From: Mesorhizobium sp. Pch-S
GTDB taxonomy: Bacteria > Pseudomonadota > Alphaproteobacteria > Rhizobiales > Rhizobiaceae
Reading direction: 5' to 3'
Length of the DNA stretch: 64,000 bases
Assembly (NCBI RefSeq): GCF_004136315.1
Contig: NZ_CP029562.1
Location: 6,555,215-6,619,214, forward strand
Below the pieces are notes generated by a model that did no database searches, had not been told where the DNA came from, and saw nothing but the letters and a program-made list of their open reading frames with translations. Numbering within the stretch: position 1 is the stretch's first letter; every line of letters starts with the position of its first letter. This document shows positions 8,334 through 18,176 of the stretch, piece by piece. The translations under genes were made by a program, and so were the position numbers.

Positions 8334-9584
8334 ATGCCCGCCTTCAAGTCCGACTTTCTGCGCGTTCTCGACGAACGTGGCTTCATCCACCAGATCTCCG
8401 ACCCGGAAGGGCTCGACGCATTGGCCACGAAGGGCCCGATCTGCGGCTATGTCGGCTATGATGCGACGGCTACGTCGATCCACATCGGCAATCTGATCAC
8501 TGTCACCATGCTCTACTGGTTGCAGGAAACCGGCCACAAGGCGATCACGCTGATGGGTGGCGGCACCTCGATGGTGGGCGACCCTTCCTTTCGGGACGAG
8601 CAGCGCAAGCTGCTGACGGTCGAGCAGATCAAGAGCAATATCGAGAGCATCAAGAAAGTCTACGGCAACATCCTGCGCTATGACGGCTCGAATCCTGCCA
8701 TCATGGTCAATAATGCCGACTGGCTGCTGAAGCTGAACTATGTCGAATTCCTGCGTGACGTCGGCCGCCACTTCTCGGTCAACCGCATGCTGTCGTTCGA
8801 CAGCGTGAAGCTCAGGCTGGACCGCGAGCAGTCGCTGTCGTTCCTCGAATTCAACTACATGATCATGCAGGGCTACGACTTCACCGAGCTAAGCCGGCGC
8901 CACGGCACGGTGCTGCAGATGGGCGGCTCCGATCAATGGGGCAACATCATCAACGGCGTCGATCTGAGCCATCGCATGGGCGGCCCGCAGCTCTACGCAC
9001 TGACCACGCCACTGCTCACAAAATCCTCCGGTGAGAAGATGGGCAAGTCTGCTTCGGGGGCGGTCTGGCTGAACGGTGATCTCTTCAGCCCCTATGATTT
9101 CTGGCAGTATTTCCGAAACACGGAAGATGCCGATGTCGGTCGCTTCCTGAAAATCTTCACGCGCCTGCCGCTCGACGAGATTGCCAAACTGGAAGCCCTG
9201 GGCGGTTCCGAGCTCAACGAAGCCAAGAAGATCCTCGCCACGGAAGTGACGGCAATCGTGCACGGACGCGCTGCCGCACAGGAGGCTGCCGAGACCGCGC
9301 GCAAGACTTTCGAGGAAGGCGCGCTGGCCGACAATCTGCCGTCGATCGAGGTACCTGGCGCCGAGCTGGAGACCGGCATCGGTCTTCTTGCCCTGCTGGT
9401 GCGGGCCGGGCTGGCCGCTTCCAATGGTGAAGCACGCCGCCATGTCCAGGGCGGCGCGGTGCGGCTGAACGACGAGGCGATGACCGACGAACGGCGCTCT
9501 GTCACAGTTCAGGATCTGAGTCCGGAAAAGGTCGTAAAGCTTTCGCTCGGCAAGAAAAAACACATTCTGGTGCGGCCGGTCTAA
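8334..9584 (+). CDS. tyrS: Tyrosine--tRNA ligase
   Basis: A 416-residue class I aminoacyl-tRNA synthetase that charges tRNA-Tyr. ATG 8334 gives [17 protein letters not shown], the usual N-terminus. The catalytic signatures are HIGN (HIGH-type, near residue 50), the tyrosine pocket around YDFTEL and GGSDQWGNI, and [10 protein letters not shown] (KMSKS-type). The C-terminus carries an S4-type RNA-binding domain ([18 protein letters not shown]). Length and motifs are those of a functional bacterial TyrS. It is convergent with the AsmA-like gene, whose stop lies 11 bp away. Confidence 0.97.
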   Translation: MPAFKSDFLRVLDERGFIHQISDPEGLDALATKGPICGYVGYDATATSIHIGNLITVTMLYWLQETGHKAITLMGGGTSMVGDPSFRDEQRKLLTVEQIKSNIESIKKVYGNILRYDGSNPAIMVNNADWLLKLNYVEFLRDVGRHFSVNRMLSFDSVKLRLDREQSLSFLEFNYMIMQGYDFTELSRRHGTVLQMGGSDQWGNIINGVDLSHRMGGPQLYALTTPLLTKSSGEKMGKSASGAVWLNGDLFSPYDFWQYFRNTEDADVGRFLKIFTRLPLDEIAKLEALGGSELNEAKKILATEVTAIVHGRAAAQEAAETARKTFEEGALADNLPSIEVPGAELETGIGLLALLVRAGLAASNGEARRHVQGGAVRLNDEAMTDERRSVTVQDLSPEKVVKLSLGKKKHILVRPV

Positions 9585-9595
9585 ATCGAGCGGTC

Positions 9596-12500
9596 TTATC
9601 GGAACTCGAAGATCGAGCGGAAAATGCCGGGCGCGATGACTGACAGCGGGTTGATCTGCAGGTCGGGCTTTTTGGCACTGCCCCTCAACCGGTAAGTCAC
9701 GCCGATCAGACCGCGGTCGCGTCCATTGCCCAGCAGCGCGCCGACCAGAGGCAACTCGCCGAAGATGCGGTTGATGCCATAGGCCGGCATGAAAGTGCCG
9801 GTCATGTCCATGTTGTCGTTCTGGTCGTAGAGCGTACCCTGGAAGGTGGTCCCGATCAGCGGGCCACGCAGCACACCATTGGCCACCTTGAGAGAACCGG
9901 TTCCTTTGACGATCTCGGCATAGCCTCGCTCGAACTGAACGCGCGAGGTATCGATATCGGCCTTCACCGCCTGGTTGAGCGACCGCTTGTCGCCGGTTGG
10001 CGTCGTCGAGACGATCGACGCCAGCTTTGGCTCGTTGACGATCTGGAAGTTGCGGGCATCCACAGTGCCGCGCATGGGCCCATCCGCCGCGCCGGCCAGC
10101 GCTACGGCGATCGCGCCGCCTTCCATGTGCTTGTAGATGTCGAGGAAACGCAGCACCGCGCCCGCATCCGCCGACTTCATGTCCAGCGTATGCCGGCCGC
10201 CAACGGTGTTGTTCGAAACGTCGATGGACGCGCCGGAGCGGGCCTGTGCCTTCACCGTAAGCCCGTTCACCTTCGATCCCGCGCCGCTGTAGTCGAGCGT
10301 GAAGTTCGACACGACTTCATCATTGAAGCCAGTCAGCGCCTTCACGTCGGCAGTTACGGAGATCGCGTCACCGCCTGTGCCCTTCGTGGCGCTGTCGGTG
10401 TCCGAGGTGAATTGCTTGACCAGTGCGCGAGCATCGAGTGCGTCGCCGTTCACCTTGACGGCATAGCCCTTGCCGGAGCGCTTGATGGAGACGGCAACGT
10501 CATCGCCACGGTTGAGCTGCACATGGGACAAATTCGCGGAAACCAGATCTCCATTGGACAGCTCGACCGCACCGCGAGCCTCAAACGTCTTGCCATCGAG
10601 ATCGAAATTGGTGAGCCGCGTGGTCGATCCGGCCTTCTCCATGGTGAAGGAAACTGTTGCCGGCACTCCGGGGCCCTTGCTCCATCCCGCCCAGGGAATA
10701 CTCAGCTTGGCACTGGTCAGGTCTGCGACGACGTTCTGATTGGCGTTGTCGCTCTTGTCGAGCGCGATCTTCATCGTTCCGGAAAGCATGGCAGAGAGGC
10801 CCGGCATCAGAGCCTGCCGGATTTTATCGTCAACCGTAAGCGTCACCTGACGAGAGCGTGGCGGCCCGTCTGCTTCAAGCGGTTCGACCAGCGTGACGTC
10901 GGCGGGAATGTCGTTGAGCAAGGCCTGAGCCTTGACCGTCGCGCTCCTGGGATCGACGATGATACTGCCGTCTGCGCCGGTTACCATCTGGTCGTCGATC
11001 GGTTTGGAGATGGCGAGATCCTGGTAATCCAGCGACACCAGCCAGCCGAGTTTTGACGTATCGATACCTTTCTGCAGCGGGATATCCGCCTTGACGTTGC
11101 CGGTGACGGTTCCGGACAGTTCGTCCGGCTTCAACCCGACGTGCCGCATGGCGTTAATAGGTTCGTAGGAGGCCAATTCGACGATAGCGTCGGCATCGCC
11201 CGCGACATCGATGTTCAACGCGCCGATGACCGGCGGGATGTTGGCATTCTTGACACTGAGCGTACCGTTGCTTGCAGCCACCAGTCGACCGCTCGGCATG
11301 TAGACCGTACCGCTGGACAGCGAGATGTCGACATCGTTGCCGTGGAATTCGACCACGCCATTGGCATCGCGGATAGGTGGAATCTGGCCAGCAGTGTCGA
11401 AGCGTGATCCTTCGAGCTGAAAGCGGCCGAACACTTCGTTGCGGTCAAGCGGGACGCCGTTTCCTGCCCGTCCGGGCGCCACCTGATACTGCAAGCTGCC
11501 TTCCACGACCTTGCCACCGAACAGGTTCTCCAGCACCCATTCGCGGGCCCCACGCGCAGAGAACCAGGGCCAGAGCTGCTTGACATGCGAGACCGGCATG
11601 TCGTGAACGTTCAGAGCCATCGAGACACCCGGCGCCTTGCCGGCCACGAACTCCACAGCTGCATTGCCCAGCACCTCACCCGATGCCCCCGATCGGACTG
11701 CGATGGTTGGCACGACAAGCTTGCGGCTCACAGTCTGGTAGTCGCCAGCAATGCGTCCGACGAAGTCAAGTGCAGGTTCCGACGAATCGATTGGCGCCAG
11801 CATCGCCTTGTTGCTGACGAGGTCGAAACGATAGGACGGTTCATCGCCGGCTACGCCCTGCGTCGGTTTAGGCCCAAGCGACCCTTCGATATCGAAGTCC
11901 GACCGGCCAACCTGCAGGTCAAGGCCGTCGATACCGATCTTGTTGGCACCCCGTAGCAGCGTCGCTTTCAGCTTCGCGTCGACCGGCAACATTCCACGTG
12001 CACCAAGATCCAGCACTGCACCAGCCAGTGACCCGGAGAGGCTGAGCCGCGGCTGCGCGTCACCCTCACCCTCCGTTCCCTCCAGATGCAACGTTACCGC
12101 TCCGACATTGCCACCGGCCTGCCCGGCTGCCTTGATGTCGGCTTCGATCGGCTCCGCCGTAATGTCGGCCTTGAGAGCCGTTACCTTGCGCGCGGCAGGA
12201 TCGCGCCCCGCAGAAGCTTCCACTGCCAGCTTTCGACCATCGATGTCGAGCTTGGAAGAAAATCGCACGGCGGCGGGACCGGATTGCGAAACCGTCGCGT
12301 CCGCAACCGTCACAAGCCGCACATCACCGGTAGAAGAAAGGACCACCGCAACATTTTCGAGATCGATTGAACGGATCGAATCCAGCCGGATCGCATCAAG
12401 CGACTGATGGACTGCCCCAAAGACCGCATCGACGATCCTGTCCGGGTCAATAAGCCCATCGGCGTTGCGCAGAGAAGCCGCCCAGTCACTGCTCCCCTGC

Positions 12501-12994
12501 GAGGGCATCGCTTCGGCGAACAGGCTCGCATCGGAAATCCTTGCGCTGGTAAGCTGTACCTCGCCCGACAAGAGCGGCAGCATGCGCACACCAAATCGTA
12601 TCAGGCCGGCTTCCACCATCGGCTTGCCATCGCCGGCGGTCAGCTTCACATCGCGAACTTGCAGGGCCAGGAAACTCGCTTTGTCGAGCGTGATGCTGGC
12701 TGGCCCCATTGCAACGCGGACATCAACGCCGGCCATTCCCTCGATGGCTTGCTCGGCGGCCTGTCGCAGCCGCTCCGAGCCTATGCCACTGGCGCCGATG
12801 GCATAAATTCCACCGACCGCCAGCATGATCAGCATGCCGATGCCGAAGAGAACACGCGTCAGAAGGCGGGCACCGCGGCGAAATCTGGCGCGCCCAAGCG
12901 GTGGTACGGCATTGGCCGAAGGCAGGGTGCGGAGATCTGCAATCTCATCGCGCCTGAACCGGATCTTCTCGTGCCTCGGGAGTTCCTGATTCAC
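9596..12994 (-). CDS. AsmA/YhdP-like envelope protein (DUF3971 and AsmA-like C-terminal)
   Basis: A 1132-residue, single-pass membrane protein. A basic cytosolic N-terminus of about 45 residues is followed by one transmembrane helix (RVLFGIGMLIMLAVGGIYAI) and a very long beta-rich periplasmic region ending in the AsmA-like C-terminal block (around MTGTFMPAYGINRIFGELP). This is the architecture of YhdP/TamB/AsmA proteins, which form hydrophobic grooves and are implicated in phospholipid transport to the outer membrane. Rhizobial members remain poorly studied. The gene is isolated: convergent with tyrS, and with a repeat-bearing gap upstream. Confidence 0.85.
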   Translation of the reverse strand: MNQELPRHEKIRFRRDEIADLRTLPSANAVPPLGRARFRRGARLLTRVLFGIGMLIMLAVGGIYAIGASGIGSERLRQAAEQAIEGMAGVDVRVAMGPASITLDKASFLALQVRDVKLTAGDGKPMVEAGLIRFGVRMLPLLSGEVQLTSARISDASLFAEAMPSQGSSDWAASLRNADGLIDPDRIVDAVFGAVHQSLDAIRLDSIRSIDLENVAVVLSSTGDVRLVTVADATVSQSGPAAVRFSSKLDIDGRKLAVEASAGRDPAARKVTALKADITAEPIEADIKAAGQAGGNVGAVTLHLEGTEGEGDAQPRLSLSGSLAGAVLDLGARGMLPVDAKLKATLLRGANKIGIDGLDLQVGRSDFDIEGSLGPKPTQGVAGDEPSYRFDLVSNKAMLAPIDSSEPALDFVGRIAGDYQTVSRKLVVPTIAVRSGASGEVLGNAAVEFVAGKAPGVSMALNVHDMPVSHVKQLWPWFSARGAREWVLENLFGGKVVEGSLQYQVAPGRAGNGVPLDRNEVFGRFQLEGSRFDTAGQIPPIRDANGVVEFHGNDVDISLSSGTVYMPSGRLVAASNGTLSVKNANIPPVIGALNIDVAGDADAIVELASYEPINAMRHVGLKPDELSGTVTGNVKADIPLQKGIDTSKLGWLVSLDYQDLAISKPIDDQMVTGADGSIIVDPRSATVKAQALLNDIPADVTLVEPLEADGPPRSRQVTLTVDDKIRQALMPGLSAMLSGTMKIALDKSDNANQNVVADLTSAKLSIPWAGWSKGPGVPATVSFTMEKAGSTTRLTNFDLDGKTFEARGAVELSNGDLVSANLSHVQLNRGDDVAVSIKRSGKGYAVKVNGDALDARALVKQFTSDTDSATKGTGGDAISVTADVKALTGFNDEVVSNFTLDYSGAGSKVNGLTVKAQARSGASIDVSNNTVGGRHTLDMKSADAGAVLRFLDIYKHMEGGAIAVALAGAADGPMRGTVDARNFQIVNEPKLASIVSTTPTGDKRSLNQAVKADIDTSRVQFERGYAEIVKGTGSLKVANGVLRGPLIGTTFQGTLYDQNDNMDMTGTFMPAYGINRIFGELPLVGALLGNGRDRGLIGVTYRLRGSAKKPDLQINPLSVIAPGIFRSIFEFR

Positions 12995-13043
12995 CTAGTC
13001 TTCCGTCTTCAGCCCTCATTGGCCGACGATTCCACGCCGACAC

Positions 13044-13135
13044 TAGAGTGTTTCCGCCCTGAGCGGAAACGCGGAAACGCTCCAACTCTTTATTTTACGC
13101 AACTCCCGCGGCGCACTTTTGCTGGAATTGCTCTA
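13044..13135. repeat. Dispersed intergenic palindromic repeat, copy B
   Basis: Second copy of the element at 3136-3237: GTGTTTCCG, CGGAAACGC, GGAAACGCTC, a T-rich spacer, ACGCAACTCC and CTTTTGCTGGAATTGCTCTA appear in the same order. It fills much of the gap between the AsmA-like gene and the peroxiredoxin. The ends TAGAG...CTCTA are complementary. Confidence 0.7.
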
Positions 13136-13290
13136 TAGCGAGCCAATCCAAAGCGGGAACGGCAAAAGCGGAATCGTGCTTTGCCTTCCACCGCGCGCCG
13201 ATTTATTGAGGATCACGCACGATGCCAGCCGAGGCCAAACCCTCAGCGGCATCATTGGCTCGGCGCTTAGGCTCAAACAAAGGCGTGGTT

Positions 13291-13758
13291 ATGGCTGATC
13301 TTGACGTGGGTGATGTTGCACCCGATTTCACTCTCCCAGCCGACGGCGGCAGCAGCCTTAAACTCTCTTCCTTTGTCGGCAAGCCAGTGGTTCTCTATTT
13401 CTATCCGGAGGACGACACGCCAAGCTGCACCAACGAGGCAATAAGCTTCTCGCAACTCAAATCCGATTTCGAGAAAGCCGGCGCCGTGGTGATCGGGCTC
13501 TCGCCCGACAGCGTCAGGAAGCACGACAAATTCAAGGCCAAGCATGCCTTGGATATCGCTCTCGCCTCCGACGAAGAGCGCAAGGTAATCGAAGCCTACC
13601 ACCTGTGGGTGGAAAAGAAGATGTATGGACGTACCTATATGGGAGTGGAACGTGCCACTTTCCTGATCGGGCGCGACGGCCATATCGCCCGCATCTGGCG
13701 CAAGGTACGGGTCAAGGGCCATGCCGAATCGGTTCTTGACGCGGTTAGAGCCCTGTAG
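13291..13758 (+). CDS. Peroxiredoxin, Bcp/PrxQ type
   Basis: A 155-residue thiol peroxidase that reduces hydroperoxides in the cytosol. ATG 13291 gives the family start MADLDVGDVAPDFTLPADGG; an upstream ATG at 13222 with a better ribosome site (GAGGA) would add 23 residues, so the start is uncertain. The peroxidatic cysteine is in YPEDDTPSC (Cys46). The resolving cysteine that atypical 2-Cys Bcp proteins carry five residues later is replaced by isoleucine, and no other cysteine follows, so it should work as a 1-Cys enzyme needing an external thiol. C-terminal block GVERATFLIGRDG is typical. Confidence 0.9.
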   Translation: MADLDVGDVAPDFTLPADGGSSLKLSSFVGKPVVLYFYPEDDTPSCTNEAISFSQLKSDFEKAGAVVIGLSPDSVRKHDKFKAKHALDIALASDEERKVIEAYHLWVEKKMYGRTYMGVERATFLIGRDGHIARIWRKVRVKGHAESVLDAVRAL

Positions 13759-13833
13759 CCGGACATCGGCTCGGATTTACGCACCTTAGAGCTGCACGGA
13801 CCGCGTGGGGCAAGGCTTTGTTAACCATAACAA

Positions 13834-15189
13834 GTGCCTAATGGGCATTGTTGGGGTAGCAAACGAAAGCCTGGTTCTGTGAACGCAAACGGTCAGTCGG
13901 CGGTGTTCGGCAGGCGCAAGGAGCCGCATACGGTCATCATCGCCCGAGGCGATGAAATCCGGCACTTCACGGTGCGTCCCTGGATGATTGCATGTCTGGG
14001 TTCGATCGTTGCAGCCGTGGTCGTCGGGTACTTGCTGGCCACATCCTATCTCGTTTTCCGCGACGACCTCATCGGCGCGACGACCGCTCGCCAAGCCCGC
14101 ATGCAGCAGGCCTATGAGGACCGCATCTCCGCGCTGCGGGCGCAGGTGGACCGGATCACCAGCCGGCAATTGCTCGATCAGCAATTGATGGAGACCAAGG
14201 TCGGTGAACTGCTGGCGCGTCAGACCCAGCTCAGCCAGCGTCATGGCCGGCTTGGCCCCATCCTCGAACGCGCAGAAACTCTCGAAGGGATCAGCCCGGA
14301 ACTGCAAAATCCAACGCCCACCGTGCCGGCCGATCGAACCAAGCCTGAAGACCACGCAGCGATCGTCGGCGACAAGGTGATGCCGGAGCTTGCCGCGCTG
14401 GCCAGCATTGGCGGCAGTTCCGAGGCGCCGGCATTTTCACGCTGGTCAACTCGTGCCGACCTGCCCGTAGGCGCGTCTTCGGCTGACCGCGCCGACAAGC
14501 TGTTTGGGGCGATCAATCAATCGCTGCAGGCGATCGAAACGGAGCAGTTGCAACGTATAACCAGACTTGCCGATACAACCTATCAGAATGCCGATGCCAT
14601 CAAGGATGCGCTGCAAGCGGCCGGACTGCCTGTTGACGCTGATTTTGGCAAGGATGAAACCGATGTCGGTGGCCCGCTTGTGCCGATTGATCGCGCGACA
14701 TTGTTTGACACCAAGGTCAAGGAACTGGACGAAGCCCTCGACCAGCTCGATCATCTGCGCAAGGAAGCGAGGCGGTTGCCGCTCGCCAATCCGGCTCCGG
14801 GGCGTGCCGTGACCAGCCCGTTCGGCGTACGTACGGATCCCTTGCTGGGTACCGCGGCGCTGCATTCAGGCATGGATTTCCGCATTCCGCTCGGCTCCCC
14901 TGCCCGCGCCACGGCAGCCGGCATAATTACCAAAGCAGGCTGGAACGGCGGCTACGGTCGCATGGTCGAAGTCGATCATGGTCAAGGCTACACAACCCGT
15001 TACGCCCATCTCAGCCGCGTCGATGTCGCCATCGGCCAGGCCGTCAAAGCCGGCGATGTCGTCGGCCAGACCGGCTCGTCGGGCCGCTCGACCGGTCCAC
15101 ATCTGCACTATGAGGTCCGGCACGATGGCGACGCCATCGATCCGCTGCGCTTCCTGAGGATCGGCAAGAAGGTCGAGAAGTACCTGTAG
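13834..15189 (+). CDS. M23 (LytM-type) peptidoglycan endopeptidase, membrane anchored
   Basis: A 451-residue protein if started at GTG 13834; GTG 13879 (436 residues, MNANGQSAVFGRRKEPHTV) is equally likely. A cytosolic N-terminus is followed by one transmembrane helix (MIACLGSIVAAVVVGYLLAT), coiled-coil-prone periplasmic stretches, and a C-terminal M23 domain with the zinc ligands in HSGMDF and HLHYEV plus TRYAHLS. All catalytic positions look intact, so it is probably an active DD-endopeptidase or muropeptide hydrolase rather than a degenerate activator. Rhizobia use such enzymes in polar growth and division. Solitary gene. Confidence 0.88.
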   Translation: MPNGHCWGSKRKPGSVNANGQSAVFGRRKEPHTVIIARGDEIRHFTVRPWMIACLGSIVAAVVVGYLLATSYLVFRDDLIGATTARQARMQQAYEDRISALRAQVDRITSRQLLDQQLMETKVGELLARQTQLSQRHGRLGPILERAETLEGISPELQNPTPTVPADRTKPEDHAAIVGDKVMPELAALASIGGSSEAPAFSRWSTRADLPVGASSADRADKLFGAINQSLQAIETEQLQRITRLADTTYQNADAIKDALQAAGLPVDADFGKDETDVGGPLVPIDRATLFDTKVKELDEALDQLDHLRKEARRLPLANPAPGRAVTSPFGVRTDPLLGTAALHSGMDFRIPLGSPARATAAGIITKAGWNGGYGRMVEVDHGQGYTTRYAHLSRVDVAIGQAVKAGDVVGQTGSSGRSTGPHLHYEVRHDGDAIDPLRFLRIGKKVEKYL

Positions 15190-15583
15190 GTATCATCGGA
15201 TGGCGCGAACGCTGTCCTCAATTCTCCCGTTTCGGGATTCTCCAAGAGCAAGGCCACAGCGCCGGATAACCGTGCAAAGCTGATCGCTTCCCGAGCAGAC
15301 CCAGGCGAGATGCCCTGAGCCTGCGGCTCGGCCTTTCATTTCCCCAAGCCCACAGAGCAAGCCAGAAGCCGCAAAAATTCGATATTGACGAGTGCGGCAT
15401 AAAATGGAATAAATATTCCATAAAGAGTTAATACGCTTCAATCATTCCAATTGATGTTCTGGAGGTCCATCAAGGGGAACGTCATGCCGGCCCCAGGCCC
15501 AGGGGAACAATGGGGCCGAATGTTTGGGAGCAGGAATCCGGATTGTCAGGTGCGACCGGACACCATCGTGGAGGAGAACTGAA
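15190..15583. other. Intergenic promoter region of the sugar transporter operon
   Basis: About 390 bp without a supported gene. It becomes AT-rich near 15370-15460 and contains the IolR-type palindrome at 15404-15421. Ends in the strong ribosome site GAGGAG before the binding-protein gene. Confidence 0.6.
15404..15421. promoter_or_regulatory. Candidate IolR operator (GGAA-N6-TTCC)
   Basis: Perfect 8-bp inverted repeat ATGGAATA-AA-TATTCCAT. Its core GGAATAAATATTCC is exactly GGAA-N6-TTCC, the palindrome reported for the RpiR-family inositol repressor IolR of Sinorhizobium meliloti. It lies 163 bp before the start of the substrate-binding protein gene, in an AT-rich stretch suited to a promoter. 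Predicts induction of the downstream transporter by inositol. Confidence 0.65.
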
Positions 15584-16516
15584 ATGAAGAAGCTTTTGCT
15601 GAGCGCAATCGTCACAGCGCTTATGACTGGTACTGCCTTCGCTGGCGACATCGGCGTGTCGATGGCGAATTCGGACACATTTTTGACGGTGCTTCGGAAA
15701 GGCATCGAAAAAGCGGCATCCGATGCAAAACAGCCGGTCCAGATCGAAATCGCCGACGACGATGTCAACAAGCAACTCAGCCAGGTGCAGAACTTCATCG
15801 CCGCGAAGGTAGACGCGGTCATCGTCAATCCCGTCGACACCTCGGCCACTGCGAGCATGACCAAACTCGCCAACGACGCTGGAATCCCGATCGTCTATGT
15901 CAATCGTCAGCCGATCGACATGGACAAGCTGGGCAAGGGCGCGTTCGTTGGCTCCAACGAAGTCGATTCCGGCACGTTGGAGACCAAGGAAGTCTGCCGC
16001 CAGCTCAAGGAAGCCGGCAAGACGGAAGCCGGCATCCTGGTAATGCAGGGCGACCTTGCCAACCAGGCGGCGGTCATGCGCACCAAGGACGTGCATGACG
16101 TGATTGCTACTCCGGACTGCTCATTCATCAAGATCATCGACGAACAGACCGCCGGCTGGGATCCGGTCAAGGCTCAGGATCTGATGACCAACTGGATCGC
16201 CGCGGGTCACAAGCCGGATGCCGTCATCTCCAACAATGACAACATGGCCATCGGCGCCATCAACGCGATGAAGGCTGCCGGCTGGGATATGAAAACAGTG
16301 ATCGTCGGCGGTGTCGACGCCACACAGGAAGCGCTCGCCTACATGAAGGCCGGGGATCTTGATGTGACAGTGTTCCAGAATGCGGCAGCTCAGGGCGGTG
16401 GCGCTGTCGACACCGCAATGAAGCTCGCCAAGGGTGAAGCTGTACAGTCCCCGGTATGGGTGCCGTTCGAACTGGTGACCCCAACCAACATGGATCAGTA
16501 CATCTCGAAGAACTGA
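15584..16516 (+). CDS. CUT2 sugar ABC transporter substrate-binding protein (probably inositol)
   Basis: A 310-residue periplasmic binding protein of the ribose/galactose type. ATG 15584 follows GAGGAGAACTGAA. A clean signal peptide ([20 protein letters not shown], cut before GDIGV) is followed by a type I binding fold with [32 protein letters not shown] and [10 protein letters not shown], the hinge and sugar-contact regions. First gene of a three-gene operon with ATPase and permease. The IolR-type operator upstream suggests inositol as ligand; ribose, rhizopine or other polyols are not excluded by sequence alone. Confidence 0.88.
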   Translation: MKKLLLSAIVTALMTGTAFAGDIGVSMANSDTFLTVLRKGIEKAASDAKQPVQIEIADDDVNKQLSQVQNFIAAKVDAVIVNPVDTSATASMTKLANDAGIPIVYVNRQPIDMDKLGKGAFVGSNEVDSGTLETKEVCRQLKEAGKTEAGILVMQGDLANQAAVMRTKDVHDVIATPDCSFIKIIDEQTAGWDPVKAQDLMTNWIAAGHKPDAVISNNDNMAIGAINAMKAAGWDMKTVIVGGVDATQEALAYMKAGDLDVTVFQNAAAQGGGAVDTAMKLAKGEAVQSPVWVPFELVTPTNMDQYISKN

Positions 16517-16529
16517 CCGGGGCCGCGAG

Positions 16530-16549
16530 CGCGCCGCATGCGCGGCGCG
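16530..16549 (+). other. Intercistronic stem-loop after the binding-protein gene
   Basis: Perfect 8-bp inverted repeat CGCGCCGC-ATGC-GCGGCGCG, 14 bp after the stop codon and without a T-run. Such hairpins between a binding-protein gene and its ATPase gene usually protect the 5' message from 3' decay and raise binding-protein yield. Confidence 0.55.
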
Positions 16550-16608
16550 TCTCTCCCATCGATTTCATCAACCATGCATCTGAACCGGGTCTGGGAGGAC
16601 TGATCGGC

Positions 16609-18144
16609 ATGCAGAGCCCTGTGGCAACCACGACGCACGACACCGGCATCGTTCCCATCGACGATTACATCCTCGAGGTTGAGGGTGTGCGTAAGGAATT
16701 TCCAGGAGTTCTTGCCCTCGACAATGTACAATTCCGCCTGCGCCGCGGCAGCGTTCACGCCTTGATGGGCGAAAATGGCGCCGGCAAGTCGACGCTGATG
16801 AAGATCATCGCCGGCATCTACACTCCCGACTCCGGTTCGTTCCGCTTTCACGACAAAGATATTCGCCTCAAAAGCCCGCTCGACGCCCTCGAAAGAGGCA
16901 TCGCCATGATCCATCAGGAACTCAACCTGATGGCGCCGATGACGGTGGCCGAAAACATCTGGATCCGGCGTGAACCGACCAACCGTTTCGGTTTCGTCGA
17001 CCATGCCAGGATGCATGCCCAAACCGTTGCGCTGTTCAAGCGCCTCAACATCGACCTCGATCCGGATGCCCAGGTCGGCACACTCAGCGTTGCCAATCGA
17101 CAGATGGTCGAAATCGCCAAGGCGGTGTCCTACGAATCCGACGTGTTGATCATGGACGAACCGACGTCAGCCTTGACCGAGCGCGAGGTCGAGCACCTGT
17201 TCAAGATCATCCGCAGCCTGCGCGAACAGGGCAAAGGCATCATCTACATCACGCACAAGATGAATGAACTGTTCGAGATCGCCGACGAATTCTCGGTGTT
17301 CCGCGACGGCAAATACATCGCGACAAGAAAATCGACCGAAGTGACCCGCGACGACATCATCCGCATGATGGTCGGGCGCGAGATCACCCAGATGTTCCCG
17401 AAGGAGACGGTACCAATCGGAGAGGTAGTGCTTTCCGTGAAGGACCTCGCGCTGAACGGCATCTTCAAGGATGTCACCTTCAACGTCCGTTCTGGTGAAA
17501 TTCTGGGCATTGCCGGGCTTGTCGGCTCGGGGCGCTCCAACATCGCCGAGACGATCTTCGGCGTGACACCAGCCGATTCAGGTACGATCGAGCTGTTCGG
17601 TAAGACGACACGCGTCGACACCCCTGCCACCGCAATGCGTCACGGCATGGCTTTCCTAACGGAAGACCGCAAGGACACCGGCTGCTTCCTCCTGCTCGAC
17701 ATTCAGGAAAACACCCAGATCGCCGTGCTGCAGTCGGGCTATGTCAAGAATGGCTTCGTCGAGCAAAAGCGGCTTGCCAAGGATTCGATCGACATCAGCA
17801 ACGCCTTGCGCGTCAAGACACCCGACATGTCGGAACCGATCAACAATCTGTCCGGCGGCAACCAGCAGAAGGTTTTGATCGGACGCTGGTTGCTGACCAA
17901 GCCTAAGATCCTGATTCTCGACGAACCGACGCGGGGCATCGATGTCGGCGCCAAGGCGGAAATCCATCGCCTGATTTCCAAACTGGCGGGCGAAGGCGTC
18001 GCAGTCATCATGATCTCATCCGAAATGCCGGAAGTACTCGGCATGAGCGACCGCATCATGGTGGTTCACGAAGGTCGAGTGACCGGATTTCTGGACCGCG
18101 AAGAAGCCAATCAAGTGAAAATCATGGAGCTGGCATCTCACTGA
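16609..18144 (+). CDS. CUT2 sugar ABC transporter ATPase (RbsA/MglA-like)
   Basis: A 511-residue cytosolic ATPase with two fused nucleotide-binding domains. Started at ATG 16609 (GGGAGG upstream); the frame is open further 5' but reaches into the preceding gene. Domain 1: Walker [13 protein letters not shown], degenerate signature, Walker [17 protein letters not shown]. Domain 2: the usual degenerate Walker A ([12 protein letters not shown]), signature [15 protein letters not shown] and Walker [17 protein letters not shown]. This is the standard CUT2 layout in which domain 2 carries the strong signature. It pairs with the permease 33 bp downstream. Confidence 0.95.
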   Translation: MQSPVATTTHDTGIVPIDDYILEVEGVRKEFPGVLALDNVQFRLRRGSVHALMGENGAGKSTLMKIIAGIYTPDSGSFRFHDKDIRLKSPLDALERGIAMIHQELNLMAPMTVAENIWIRREPTNRFGFVDHARMHAQTVALFKRLNIDLDPDAQVGTLSVANRQMVEIAKAVSYESDVLIMDEPTSALTEREVEHLFKIIRSLREQGKGIIYITHKMNELFEIADEFSVFRDGKYIATRKSTEVTRDDIIRMMVGREITQMFPKETVPIGEVVLSVKDLALNGIFKDVTFNVRSGEILGIAGLVGSGRSNIAETIFGVTPADSGTIELFGKTTRVDTPATAMRHGMAFLTEDRKDTGCFLLLDIQENTQIAVLQSGYVKNGFVEQKRLAKDSIDISNALRVKTPDMSEPINNLSGGNQQKVLIGRWLLTKPKILILDEPTRGIDVGAKAEIHRLISKLAGEGVAVIMISSEMPEVLGMSDRIMVVHEGRVTGFLDREEANQVKIMELASH

Positions 18145-18176
18145 GATTTGCCGCCCCACTTTTGGTGGAGACAAAC

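Noticed and set aside
10127..11056. Long plus-strand open frame of 309 codons
   Set aside because: Lies wholly inside the AsmA-like gene on the other strand and reads as Arg/His-rich shadow sequence; same for 4618-5631, 6757-8235 and 12407-13138.
16530..16549. Transcription terminator between binding-protein and ATPase genes
   Set aside because: The hairpin has no T-run and the operon clearly continues. Treated as an mRNA-stability element.
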